This document shows, piece by piece, positions 45,175 to 53,703 of a stretch of DNA of 64,000 bases (position 1 is its first letter; every line of letters begins with the position of its first letter). The translations under genes and the position numbers were made by a program. The notes beneath the pieces are model-generated. The model was given only the letters and a program-made list of their open reading frames with translations. It had not been told where the DNA came from and made no database searches. Origin of the DNA: Acidovorax sp. GBBC 1281 (lineage in GTDB: Bacteria; Pseudomonadota; Gammaproteobacteria; Burkholderiales; Burkholderiaceae_C); assembly GCF_028473645.1 (NCBI RefSeq), contig NZ_CP097269.1, forward strand, positions 380,001-444,000. Direction: 5' to 3'.

Positions 45175-47118
45175 ATGAGCCAAGAACAGGCCCGCATGGC
45201 CGACCACCCCCGCGCGGCCGAGCCGTCGCACCCCAACCAGTTCGCCCTGCTGCGCCAGCGCCGCTTCGCACCCTTCTTCTGGACGCAGTTCGCCGGCGCG
45301 GCGAACGACAACCTGTTCAAGTTCGCCTTCACGGTGATGGTGACCTACCAGCTCAGCGTGTCGTGGATGCCGCCGTCCATGGCCGGCTTGGTGATCGGCG
45401 CGCTGTTCATCCTGCCCTTCCTGCTGTTTTCGGCCACGTCGGGGCAGCTGACGGACAAGTTCGACAAGACCCGCATGATCCGATTCGTGAAGAACCTGGA
45501 GATCGCCATCATGCTGGTGGCGGCCTGGGGGTTCCTCGCCTCCAGCGCCGCCGTGCTGCTGGCGTGCACCTTCCTCATGGGGCTGCATTCCACGCTGTTC
45601 GGGCCGGTCAAGTTCGCGTACATGCCCCAGGTGCTGAACGAGCGCGAGCTGACGGGCGGCAACGGCATGGTGGAGATGGGCACCTTCGTCGCCATCCTGC
45701 TGGGCCAGGTGGCGGGCGGGTTGCTGGTGGCGGTGCCGGACATCGGCCATGCCTGGGTGGCGGCGGCCTGCGTGCTGCTGGCCTTGGCCGGGCGCGCGGT
45801 GGCGCAGTTCATTCCGAGCGTGCCGGCCACCGACCCGGGCCTGTCGATCAACTGGAACCCGGTGACCGAGACCTGGCGCAACCTGAAGCTCGCGCACGCG
45901 AGCCCCGTGGTGTTCCGCTCGCTGCTGGGCATCAGCTGGATGTGGTTCTTCGGCGCGGTGTTCCTCTCGCAGTTTCCGAGCTTTGCGAAGGAGGTGCTGC
46001 ACGGCGATGCGCACGTGGCCTCGCTGCTGCTGGTGGTGTTCTCGGTGGGCATCGGCGTGGGTTCGCTGCTGTGCGAGGTGCTGAGCCGCCGGCACGTGGA
46101 AATCGGCCTGGTGCCGCTGGGCGCCATCGGCATGAGCGTGTTCGCCATCGACCTGTACTTCGCCTCCCGCTCCCTGCCGCCCGGGCCCGAGATGGGGCTG
46201 GGCGCCTTCGTGGGGCAGGCCGCGCACTGGCGCGTGATGGCCGACCTGGCGCTGCTGAGCCTGTTCGCCGGCCTGTATAGCGTGCCTATGTATGCCCTGA
46301 TCCAGATGCGCAGCCAGCCCACGCACCGGGCGCGCATCATCGCGGCCAACAACATCCTGAACGCGCTGTTCATGATCGGCAGCTCGCTGATCGCCGGGGC
46401 GCTGCTGGGCGCGGGCTTTTCTGTGCCGCAGATCTTCCTGTTCACGGGCATCGCCAACGCCATCGTGGCGTTCTACATCTTCCTGCTGGTGCCCGAATAC
46501 CTGCTGCGCTTCGTGGCGTGGGTGGCGTCGCGCTTCGTCTACCGCTTCAGGATCCGGGGCGACCAGCACCTGCCCACCCAGGGCGCGGCCATCCTGGTGT
46601 GCAACCATGTGAGCTTCGTGGACGCGGTGCTGCTCATGGCGGCGAGCCCGCGCCCGATCTACTTCGTGATGGACCACCGCATCTTCCGCGTGCCGGTGCT
46701 CGGCTGGCTGTTCCGCCTGGCCAAGGCCATTCCCATCGCCCCGCAAAAGGAAGATCCCGCGGTCTATGCCGCGGCGTTCGAGCGCGCCGCCCAGGTGCTG
46801 CGGGAAGGGGATTTGCTTGCGATCTTTCCCGAGGGTGGCATCACGCGCGACGGGCAACTGCAGCCGTTCAAAGGCGGCATCATGAAGATCCTCGAGCGCG
46901 CCCGCGAAGAAGGCGTGGCGCCCCCGGTGATCCCGATGGCGCTGACCAACCTGTGGGGCTCGTATTTCAGCCGCATCGAGCGGGGCACCGCGATGGCGCG
47001 GCCCTTCCGGCGCGGCCTGTTCAACCGGGTGGGCCTGAACGTCGGGCCGGCCGTGCCGGCCACGCTGGTGCAGCCCGATCTGCTGCGCGAACGGGTGGCG
47101 GGCCTGCTGGCCGACTGA
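45175..47118 (+). CDS. MFS lysophospholipid flippase fused to acyltransferase (LplT-PlsC type)
   Basis: 647 residues. Residues 25-440 are a 12-helix major facilitator domain with the LplT-like start (FFWTQFAGAANDNLFKFAFT) and GQLTDKFDKTRMIRFVK loop. Residues about 450-640 form a PlsC/Aas acyltransferase with NHVSFVD (HX4D) and FPEGGITRDGQL. In E. coli LplT and Aas are separate proteins that import and re-acylate lysophospholipids; here flippase and acyltransferase are one chain, without the acyl-ACP synthetase domain. Its neighbour is the CREST hydrolase. Confidence 0.9.
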   Translation: MSQEQARMADHPRAAEPSHPNQFALLRQRRFAPFFWTQFAGAANDNLFKFAFTVMVTYQLSVSWMPPSMAGLVIGALFILPFLLFSATSGQLTDKFDKTRMIRFVKNLEIAIMLVAAWGFLASSAAVLLACTFLMGLHSTLFGPVKFAYMPQVLNERELTGGNGMVEMGTFVAILLGQVAGGLLVAVPDIGHAWVAAACVLLALAGRAVAQFIPSVPATDPGLSINWNPVTETWRNLKLAHASPVVFRSLLGISWMWFFGAVFLSQFPSFAKEVLHGDAHVASLLLVVFSVGIGVGSLLCEVLSRRHVEIGLVPLGAIGMSVFAIDLYFASRSLPPGPEMGLGAFVGQAAHWRVMADLALLSLFAGLYSVPMYALIQMRSQPTHRARIIAANNILNALFMIGSSLIAGALLGAGFSVPQIFLFTGIANAIVAFYIFLLVPEYLLRFVAWVASRFVYRFRIRGDQHLPTQGAAILVCNHVSFVDAVLLMAASPRPIYFVMDHRIFRVPVLGWLFRLAKAIPIAPQKEDPAVYAAAFERAAQVLREGDLLAIFPEGGITRDGQLQPFKGGIMKILERAREEGVAPPVIPMALTNLWGSYFSRIERGTAMARPFRRGLFNRVGLNVGPAVPATLVQPDLLRERVAGLLAD

Positions 47119-47164
47119 GCGCTGTCATTGCAGAGGCCCCGCTGCGAAGGCGGGGCGCGCCGCC

Positions 47165-49861
47165 TCAGGTGACGGCGAGCGAGGCCAGGCCCTGCAGCCG
47201 CCGCTGCTCGGCCGACGCCTCGTCGGTGTCGTCCTCCTCGCGGGCGCGCAGGCTGGCCTGCACGATGGCATCGGCATCCACCGCGAAGTGCGCCCGCAGG
47301 GCGGCGCGCGAGTCGCTGCGGCCGAAGCCATCGGTGCCCAGCGTCACATAGCGCCGGCCCGGCGGCACGAAGGCGCGCACCATCTCGGGCAATGCCACCA
47401 CGTAGTCGCTCGCGGCGACGATGGGCCCGGACGTGGGTGCCAGTTGCTGCTCGAACCAGCTGCCCACCGCATCGCGCTCGCCCTGGCGCCAGCCGCGCTC
47501 GCAGGCCTGCCCCTCGCGCGCCAGTTCCACGTAGCTCGTCACGCTCCACACATCGGCCGCCACGCCGTGCTGCTGCTCCAGCCGGTCGGCGGCCTTGAGC
47601 ACCTCGCCCAGGATGGCGCCGCTGCCGAAGAGCTGCACGCGGTGCGCCAGTGCCGGCGCGCCCTGCCGCAGCCGGTACATGCCGCGCACCACGCCGTCGT
47701 GCGCGTCGGCGGGCAGGCTGGGGTTGGCCACGTTCTCGTTGGTGACGGTGATGTAGAAGAATTCGTCGATCTGCGCCTCGACCATGCGGCGCATGCCGTG
47801 GTCCACGATCACGGCCAGCTCGCCCGCGAAGGCCGGGTCGTAGGCACGGCAGTTCGGAATGGTGGAGGCCATCAGGTGGCTGCTGCCGTCCTGGTGCTGC
47901 AGCCCCTCGCCGCCCAGCGTGGTGCGGCCCGAGGTGGCGCCGATGAGAAAGCCGCGCGCCCGCTGATCGGCCGCGGCCCAGATCAGGTCGCCCACGCGCT
48001 GAAAGCCGAACATGCTGTAGAAAATGTAGAACGGCAGCATCGACAGCCCGTGCGTCGAATAGCTGGTGGCCGCCGCCGTCCACGAGGCCAGCGCGCCGGC
48101 CTCGGTGATGCCTTCTTCCAGGATCTGGCCGGATTTTTCTTCCCGGTACACCAGCATCGAGGCGTTGTCCTCGGGCTGGTAGAGCTGGCCGAACGGCGCA
48201 TAGATGCCGACCTGACGGAACAGCCCCGCCATGCCGAAGGTGCGGGCCTCGTCGGCCACGATGGGCACGACGCGCGGCCCCAGCGCCTCGTCCTTCAGCA
48301 GGTTGCCCATCAGGCGCACGAAGGCCATGGTGGTGCTCATGGCCTTGCCGTCGGCCTCCAGCGCAAAGCCACCGGTGGCCGGCAGCGGCGGCACGGCCAC
48401 TTCGGGCGCCCGGGCGCGGCGTGCGGGCAGGTAGCCGCCCAGCGCCTGGCGGCGGTCGTGCAGGTAGCGCATCTCGGCGCTGTCGTCGGCGGGCTTGCAG
48501 AAGGCGGCGGTGCGGGCCTCTTCGTCGGTCAGTGGCAGGTGGAAGCGGTCGCGGTAGGCCAGCAGTTCGTCGGCGCCCAGCTTCTTGTGCTGGTGCGAGG
48601 TCATGCGGCCCTGGCCCACGCTGCCCATGCCGTAGCCCTTCATGGTCTTGGCCAGCACCACGGTGGGCTGGCCGGTGTGGCCTGCCGCGCGCGCGAAGGC
48701 GGCATGCACCTTGGCCGGGTCGTGCCCGCCGCGGCGCAGGCGGTCGATGTCGTCGTCCGACAGGTGGGCCACCAGGGCTTGCAGCTCGGGGCTCTTGCCG
48801 AAGAAGTGGCGGCGGTTGAAGGCGCCGTCGTTCGCGCTCAGGGTCTGGAACTCGCCGTCCACCGTCTGCGCGAAGGCCCGGGCCAGCGCGTGGCCGTGGT
48901 CGCGCGCCAGCAGCGCGTCCCATTCGGAACCCCACAGGCATTTCACGACGTTCCAGCCGGCGCCGGTGAATAGCGATTCCAGCTCGTCCACGATGCGGCC
49001 GTTGCCGCGCACCGGGCCGTCCAGGCGCTGCAGGTTGCAGTTGATGACGAAGATGCAGTTGTCCAGCCCCTCGCGCGCGGCGAGGGTGAGCGCGGCGATG
49101 GATTCGGGCTCGTCCATCTCGCCGTCGCCGAAGAAGCCCCAGACCTTGCGGCCCGCCGTGTCGCACAGGCCCCGATCGGCCAGGTAGCGCATGAAGCGCG
49201 CCTGGTAGATCGCCTTGATCGGGCCGATGCCCATCGAGCCGGTGGGAAACTGCCAGAAATCCGGCATCAGGTAGGGGTGGGGATAGGAGGTCAGGCCCTG
49301 GATGCCCTCGGCCTCGGCAGCCAGTTCCTGACGGTAGTGGCGCAGGGAGTCTTCGCTCAGCCGGCCTTCCAGGTAGGCGCGCGCATAGACGCCGGGCGCG
49401 GAGTGCGGCTGAAAATACACCAGGTCGCCGCCGTGCTGCTCGGTGCGCGCATGGAAGAAATGGTGGAAGCCCACCTCGAACAGGTCCGCCGCCGAGGCGT
49501 AGCTGGCGATGTGGCCGCCCAGCTCGCCCTGCGCGGCATTGGCCCGCACCACCATGGCCAGCGCGTTCCACCGCACGATGGCCGACAGCCGCTGCTCGAT
49601 CTGCGGGTCGCCCGGGTAGGGCGGCTGTTCCTCCACCCGCACGGTGTTGAGGTACGAGGTGATGCCGGCCGGGCTCCATTGCAGCCCGCGCTGGCGCGCA
49701 TGGGCCAACAACGCGTCGAGCAGCGCCGCGGCACGCTCGCGCCCCTGGCGGGGCTCCCAGGCGGCCAGCAGGCCGTCGAGCGCATCGCACCATTCCTGTA
49801 CTTCCCCGGGGTCGAGCGTATCGGGCAAGGGGGTGGCGCCGGGCCAGCCGAGTCGTGTCAT
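47165..49861 (-). CDS. Homodimeric 2-oxoacid dehydrogenase E1 (AceE/MdeB-like)
   Basis: 898 residues, full length for homodimeric E1. The thiamine diphosphate motif is GDGEMDEPESIAAL followed by INCNLQRLDGPVRGNG; also present are GHIASYASAADLFEVGFHHF, MKGYGMGSVGQGRM and SGRTTLGGEGLQHQDG. Pyruvate would be the default substrate, but the gene starts 25 bases after the acdS stop. ACC deaminase makes 2-oxobutyrate, and a related E1 (MdeB) in pseudomonads is a 2-oxobutyrate dehydrogenase paired with methionine gamma-lyase. I infer that role here; E2 and E3 must come from elsewhere. AGGAG precedes the ATG by 11 bases. Confidence 0.88.
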   Translation of the reverse strand: MTRLGWPGATPLPDTLDPGEVQEWCDALDGLLAAWEPRQGRERAAALLDALLAHARQRGLQWSPAGITSYLNTVRVEEQPPYPGDPQIEQRLSAIVRWNALAMVVRANAAQGELGGHIASYASAADLFEVGFHHFFHARTEQHGGDLVYFQPHSAPGVYARAYLEGRLSEDSLRHYRQELAAEAEGIQGLTSYPHPYLMPDFWQFPTGSMGIGPIKAIYQARFMRYLADRGLCDTAGRKVWGFFGDGEMDEPESIAALTLAAREGLDNCIFVINCNLQRLDGPVRGNGRIVDELESLFTGAGWNVVKCLWGSEWDALLARDHGHALARAFAQTVDGEFQTLSANDGAFNRRHFFGKSPELQALVAHLSDDDIDRLRRGGHDPAKVHAAFARAAGHTGQPTVVLAKTMKGYGMGSVGQGRMTSHQHKKLGADELLAYRDRFHLPLTDEEARTAAFCKPADDSAEMRYLHDRRQALGGYLPARRARAPEVAVPPLPATGGFALEADGKAMSTTMAFVRLMGNLLKDEALGPRVVPIVADEARTFGMAGLFRQVGIYAPFGQLYQPEDNASMLVYREEKSGQILEEGITEAGALASWTAAATSYSTHGLSMLPFYIFYSMFGFQRVGDLIWAAADQRARGFLIGATSGRTTLGGEGLQHQDGSSHLMASTIPNCRAYDPAFAGELAVIVDHGMRRMVEAQIDEFFYITVTNENVANPSLPADAHDGVVRGMYRLRQGAPALAHRVQLFGSGAILGEVLKAADRLEQQHGVAADVWSVTSYVELAREGQACERGWRQGERDAVGSWFEQQLAPTSGPIVAASDYVVALPEMVRAFVPPGRRYVTLGTDGFGRSDSRAALRAHFAVDADAIVQASLRAREEDDTDEASAEQRRLQGLASLAVT

Positions 49862-49886
49862 GGTGCTGCGTTCTCCTGGGGGGTGA

Positions 49887-50903
49887 TCAACCGTTGCGGA
49901 AAAGGAAACTGTAGGCGTTCAGGGCGGGCACGCCGCCCAGGTGGGCATACAGCACCTTGGAGCCTGCTGGAAATTCGCCGTTGCGCACCATCTCGATCAT
50001 GCCGTGCATCGACTTGCCTTCATAGACCGGGTCGGTCAGCATGGCCTCCTGGCGCGCGCACAGGCGGATCGCCTCCAGCGTGCCCTCGCTGGGCAGGCCG
50101 TATTCGGGGCCGCCGTAGCGCGTGTCCAGCACGATGTCGGCTTCGGTGATGTCGCGGCCCAGTTCCACCAGTTGGGCGGTGTTCTGCGCGATGCGCAGGA
50201 TCTGCGCGCGGGTCTGCTCCGGCTTGGCCGATGCATCGATGCCGATCACCTTGTCCGCCCGGCCATCGGCCGCGAAGCCCACCACCATGCCGGCCTGCGT
50301 GCTGCCCGTGACCGAGCACACGACGATGTAGTCGAACTGAAAACCCAGTTCCTTTTCCTGCTGGCGCACTTCTTCGGCGAAGCCGACGAAGCCCAGTCCG
50401 CCCTTGGGGTGCTCGGAGCAGCCCGCGGGAATGGGAAACGGCTTGCCGCCGGCCTGGCGCACGTCTTCCATGGCCTGCTCCCAGCTCGGGCGGATGCCGA
50501 TGTCGAAGCCCGCGGCGTCCAGCCGCACGTCGGCGCCCATGATGCGGCTCATCTCGATGTTGCCCACGCGGTCGTACACCGCGTCGGAGTAGTTCACCCA
50601 GTTCTCCTGCACCAGCACGCACTTCATACCCAGGTGTGCGGCCACGGCGGCCACTTGGCGCGTCTGGTTGGACTGGATGCCGCCGATGGAGACCAGCGTG
50701 TCGTAGCCGCCTTCGATCGCCTCGGGAATGAGGTATTCGAGCTTGCGCGTCTTGTTGCCGCCGAAGGCCAGGCCCGAGTTGCAGTCCTCGCGCTTGGCGT
50801 ACAGATCGACCTTGCCGCCCAGGTGGGCGGACAGGCGCGGCAGCGGCTGGATGGGCGTGGGGCCGAAGGTCAGCGAATGGCGGGGGAATTTCTGCAAGTT
50901 CAT
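49887..50903 (-). CDS. acdS: 1-aminocyclopropane-1-carboxylate deaminase
   Basis: 338 residues, exactly the known length, from [20 protein letters not shown]; the longer frame upstream was rejected. It is a PLP enzyme that splits ACC, the plant ethylene precursor, into 2-oxobutyrate and ammonia. All diagnostic positions fit by counting: Lys51 (PLP), Ser78, Tyr268, Tyr294, Glu295 and Leu322. The last two separate true AcdS from D-cysteine desulfhydrases. In a plant-associated bacterium it lowers host ethylene and supplies nitrogen. It leads the operon with the E1 gene. Confidence 0.97.
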   Translation of the reverse strand: MNLQKFPRHSLTFGPTPIQPLPRLSAHLGGKVDLYAKREDCNSGLAFGGNKTRKLEYLIPEAIEGGYDTLVSIGGIQSNQTRQVAAVAAHLGMKCVLVQENWVNYSDAVYDRVGNIEMSRIMGADVRLDAAGFDIGIRPSWEQAMEDVRQAGGKPFPIPAGCSEHPKGGLGFVGFAEEVRQQEKELGFQFDYIVVCSVTGSTQAGMVVGFAADGRADKVIGIDASAKPEQTRAQILRIAQNTAQLVELGRDITEADIVLDTRYGGPEYGLPSEGTLEAIRLCARQEAMLTDPVYEGKSMHGMIEMVRNGEFPAGSKVLYAHLGGVPALNAYSFLFRNG

Positions 50904-51151
50904 GGGAAGCATCCTGGCAAAGGGAAGGGCATGGGGGCGGGGCTCCGGCGCCGCGGTGGATTGCCGCTGCCGCGCAGTGGCAGGGGCAACCGACAAGGGC
51001 AGTCCGTTGCCTGGAATGGTAGGAAAATGCGGGCGCAACAGGGTTGCAAAAATGGATTGAAAATCGGCCTGAAAAAGGCTGTGAAGCCTGTTTATTTCGA
51101 ATTCATTGCGGGAAATCATTCATGTGCGCAACAAAATTAAGAAAGCCTGCG
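50904..51151. promoter_or_regulatory. acdS-acdR divergent control region
   Basis: 248 bases between divergent acdS and acdR. In other proteobacteria AcdR (Lrp type) binds here and activates acdS in the presence of ACC. The right half is AT-rich (near 51040-51140). I see no unambiguous Lrp box by eye. Confidence 0.6.
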
Positions 51152-51643
51152 ATGCCGTTACCCGCCGCCGATCTCACCGGCGAACTGGACCGCACCGACA
51201 AGGCCATCCTGCGGGCCCTGCAGCGCGATGCTTCGGTCTCCAACGTGGCGCTGGCGGCCAAGGTCCACCTGAGCGCGCCTGCCTGCCTGCGGCGCGTGGA
51301 GCGCCTCAAGCGCCTGGGGCTGATCGACGGGGTGGTGGCGCTGCTCAATCCGCGCGCCGTGGGCGCGGGCATGCTGGTGATGATCGGCGTGGTGCTGGAC
51401 CGCTCCACGCCCGAGTCGTTCGCCGAGTTCGAGAAGGCCGCCGCCAAGATCTCGGGCTGCATGGAATGCCACGTGGTGACGGGCGAGTTTGACTATTTCA
51501 TGCTGGTGCGCACCAGGGACAGCGAGAGCTTCAACCGCCTGCATGCGGAGCAGCTGCTCTACCTGCCAGGCGTGCGGCAGGTGCGCTCGTTCATGGTGAT
51601 CCGCAACGTGCTCTCGACGACCGAACTGCCCATGGCGATCTGA
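51152..51643 (+). CDS. acdR: Lrp/AsnC-family regulator of ACC deaminase
   Basis: 163 residues from MPLPAADLTGELDRTDKAIL; an upstream in-frame ATG at 51122 is possible. Helix-turn-helix ASVSNVALAAKVHLSAPACLRRVERLK (about 28-55) and the RAM domain follow, with NPRAVGAGMLVMIGVVLD and ECHVVTGEFDYFMLVRTRD. The gene is divergent from acdS, the usual place for AcdR, which responds to ACC through the RAM domain and switches acdS on. The shared intergenic region is its likely target. Confidence 0.92.
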   Translation: MPLPAADLTGELDRTDKAILRALQRDASVSNVALAAKVHLSAPACLRRVERLKRLGLIDGVVALLNPRAVGAGMLVMIGVVLDRSTPESFAEFEKAAAKISGCMECHVVTGEFDYFMLVRTRDSESFNRLHAEQLLYLPGVRQVRSFMVIRNVLSTTELPMAI

Positions 51644-51801
51644 AGCGGGGCCGGAAGGCCGGCGGCGCGCGGCAAGGCGGGAAGATCCGCCCGGGCGGTT
51701 TCGCTGCGAGCGGCGCGGCTCATCCACCACGCAGCGGCCATTGGAATGCCTGGGGCGTGACCACCGCCGGGGCGGAGGTCACGGGAGGCTGCCTCAGGGG
51801 G

Positions 51802-53415
51802 TCAGGGCGCCTTCACGACATGCGGAAAGGTCAGCCCATAGTTGGCCGCCACGCCGGGCGTAGCGCTGGGGTTGTTCAGCTTGGTGAACGCAGTGCCGAT
51901 GAGGGGAATGCCTCTCGCGTCGGGCATCCGGAAGATGGCCCAGCCGTTGGAAAACGTTCCTTGCAGCGTCTTGCGGGCCACGGAAGAAGAAACGGCCGAC
52001 CGGGTGTCCGAGAACGAAAGCACGGACAGTGCGCCGCAGCTTTCGGGTTGCGATGCCGCGTCTGAAATCACGCTTTCCGGGGTGAGGCTGCCATCGCGCG
52101 AGCCCATGCGGAAGCTCCAACTGCCGCCCCGGCTGCACACGCCGTCGCGGACCTGGGTGTTGAGCGAATGGAAGTACTGCTCGCCGCCGCCGCTGGGTGG
52201 CACGAGGGAATAGACGCGCTGGTTCGATGGGTCCGACTGGCTGTAGTCCTTGGCCACGCTGTACCGCTTGGTGGGGGTCGCCACGACCCAGTCGGTGCGG
52301 GCGGAGATGGAGTCGTCGAGAACGTACTGGTTCTTGAACTCGCGAACGGCCAGCAGCCGGGAGAGATCGCCGGCGGTGGCCCGTGCGCTGTCTGCTGTGG
52401 CGGGCAGGTAGACCGGCGTGGAGAGGTCGGGCAGGTCGTTGTAGCGGGCCAGCACGACTGCCGCCGTCGTCGGGAATGCGGTGTTGCCCTGCGCATCCTT
52501 GTTGCGCGTGGCAAGGCCTGCGGACACCAGCAGGGGGTCGGCGGTGTAGCGCTCCGGCTGCGAGACCGCCGTGTCCGTGGGAGGGAACAGCATGTAGTTG
52601 CCGCGCGCCGGCAGGCCCGTGTTGTTGATGGCCTGGATGGCCGTGGCTGCGCCGGAGAACGTGGTGGAGCCGGGCACGTCGATGACGTACCAGGTGGCGC
52701 TGAGCTGGCCGCTGGGGGCCGCGAGGCCGCGGCTGGCGGCGACGGCTTCGCTGCTCGTGTCCTGCATCAGCGCGGCATTGAGCACGGACTCGGAGCAGGG
52801 CGCGACCTCCTTCACCTGTTGAATGGCAACGGACAGCGCCGACTGGCTGGCGCCGTTGGGGCCATAGAGGGCCGCCTGCGGCACGTCGGCCATCACGATG
52901 GCCTCGATGGCGCCCTCGCGGGTGTTGGCCGCCATCACCTCGGGGGTCCATGCGGGGTCCAGCCGGCCTGTGGAGAACGGTTGCGCCACACCCTGCGCGA
53001 GGTGCGGCAGCGTGCAGCTGCGGTCGGTGGTGGTCAGCTGCGCCAGGCCGTCGGCACCGGCCGTCACCGCGCCGGTCCACACATCGCCGGGCGACAGAAG
53101 CACGTGCACACTCAGCAGGCTGTCGCCGTTGTTGGCGCCGCGAAAGCGCACCTTCACCACCTTGCCGTTGTCGAGGTCGGTGTTCACCAGGTGCAGCACG
53201 CTCATCTGGCCGTTCTGCGCCGTGAAGTAGGGCACCAGCAGCGCATGGCCTGCCTGGCCTTCGGCCACCTTGAAGCTGATGGCATCGGTCCCGCCCAACT
53301 GCGTGCTGGAAGGCGTGGCGCCGGTGCCGGCGATCACGCCTGCGTGTGCTGCGCCGGCCATGGCCAGCGTGCCGAGCAGGGCGCTGACCGCCCCGGAAAT
53401 GGTTTTGACTTTCAC
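51802..53415 (-). CDS. Secreted protein of unknown function, tandem paralogue A
   Basis: 537 residues with a GTG start (MKVKTISGAVSALLGT), preferred because AGGAG is 5 bases upstream; a longer open frame reaches 53670 but lacks a signal peptide. Signal peptide to about residue 25 (AGAAHA). The mature protein starts GVIAGTGATPSS and is Thr/Ser/Ala/Gly-rich, beta-type by look. Several blocks are shared with the next gene, such as VPYFTAQNGQMSVLHLVNTD, VRFRGANNGDSLL and ISARTDWVVATPTKRYSV, and both end in KAP after a similar NPSATPGVAANYG. Cys pairs suggest export with disulfides. Family not recognised. Confidence 0.85.
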   Translation of the reverse strand: MKVKTISGAVSALLGTLAMAGAAHAGVIAGTGATPSSTQLGGTDAISFKVAEGQAGHALLVPYFTAQNGQMSVLHLVNTDLDNGKVVKVRFRGANNGDSLLSVHVLLSPGDVWTGAVTAGADGLAQLTTTDRSCTLPHLAQGVAQPFSTGRLDPAWTPEVMAANTREGAIEAIVMADVPQAALYGPNGASQSALSVAIQQVKEVAPCSESVLNAALMQDTSSEAVAASRGLAAPSGQLSATWYVIDVPGSTTFSGAATAIQAINNTGLPARGNYMLFPPTDTAVSQPERYTADPLLVSAGLATRNKDAQGNTAFPTTAAVVLARYNDLPDLSTPVYLPATADSARATAGDLSRLLAVREFKNQYVLDDSISARTDWVVATPTKRYSVAKDYSQSDPSNQRVYSLVPPSGGGEQYFHSLNTQVRDGVCSRGGSWSFRMGSRDGSLTPESVISDAASQPESCGALSVLSFSDTRSAVSSSVARKTLQGTFSNGWAIFRMPDARGIPLIGTAFTKLNNPSATPGVAANYGLTFPHVVKAP

Positions 53416-53703
53416 GGTTTCTCCTGTGATTGGGATGGCAGGTGGGAACGTCTCCGCCATCGCCCATGGGCCGCGCAAAGGCAGCCTGTCACGCGATGGG
53501 GTAGGCACGGTGGTGGTGGGGCGGGGCCAAAGGCCCGCCCTGGGCGGCTGCTGCATGCAGCAGGCCACCCGCAAATCGAAACCACCGCGCTGAGGATGGG
53601 AGCCATGCCGGGCGATGGTGCCCGGCGGCTCCGGCAAGGATCGTGAACCCGTTCCGAGCGCCGGGCCCATGGCGGCCTCAATCGGCCGCCGCCCTGCGTG
53701 CGC

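Noticed and set aside
46764..49793. 1009-codon minus-strand frame over the E1 gene
   Set aside because: Runs in another frame of the same strand as the true E1; arginine- and alanine-rich low-complexity translation with no domain.
49887..51119. 410-residue form of ACC deaminase
   Set aside because: The N-terminal 72 residues lack family similarity, and numbering from the ATG at 50903 puts all catalytic residues at their known positions.
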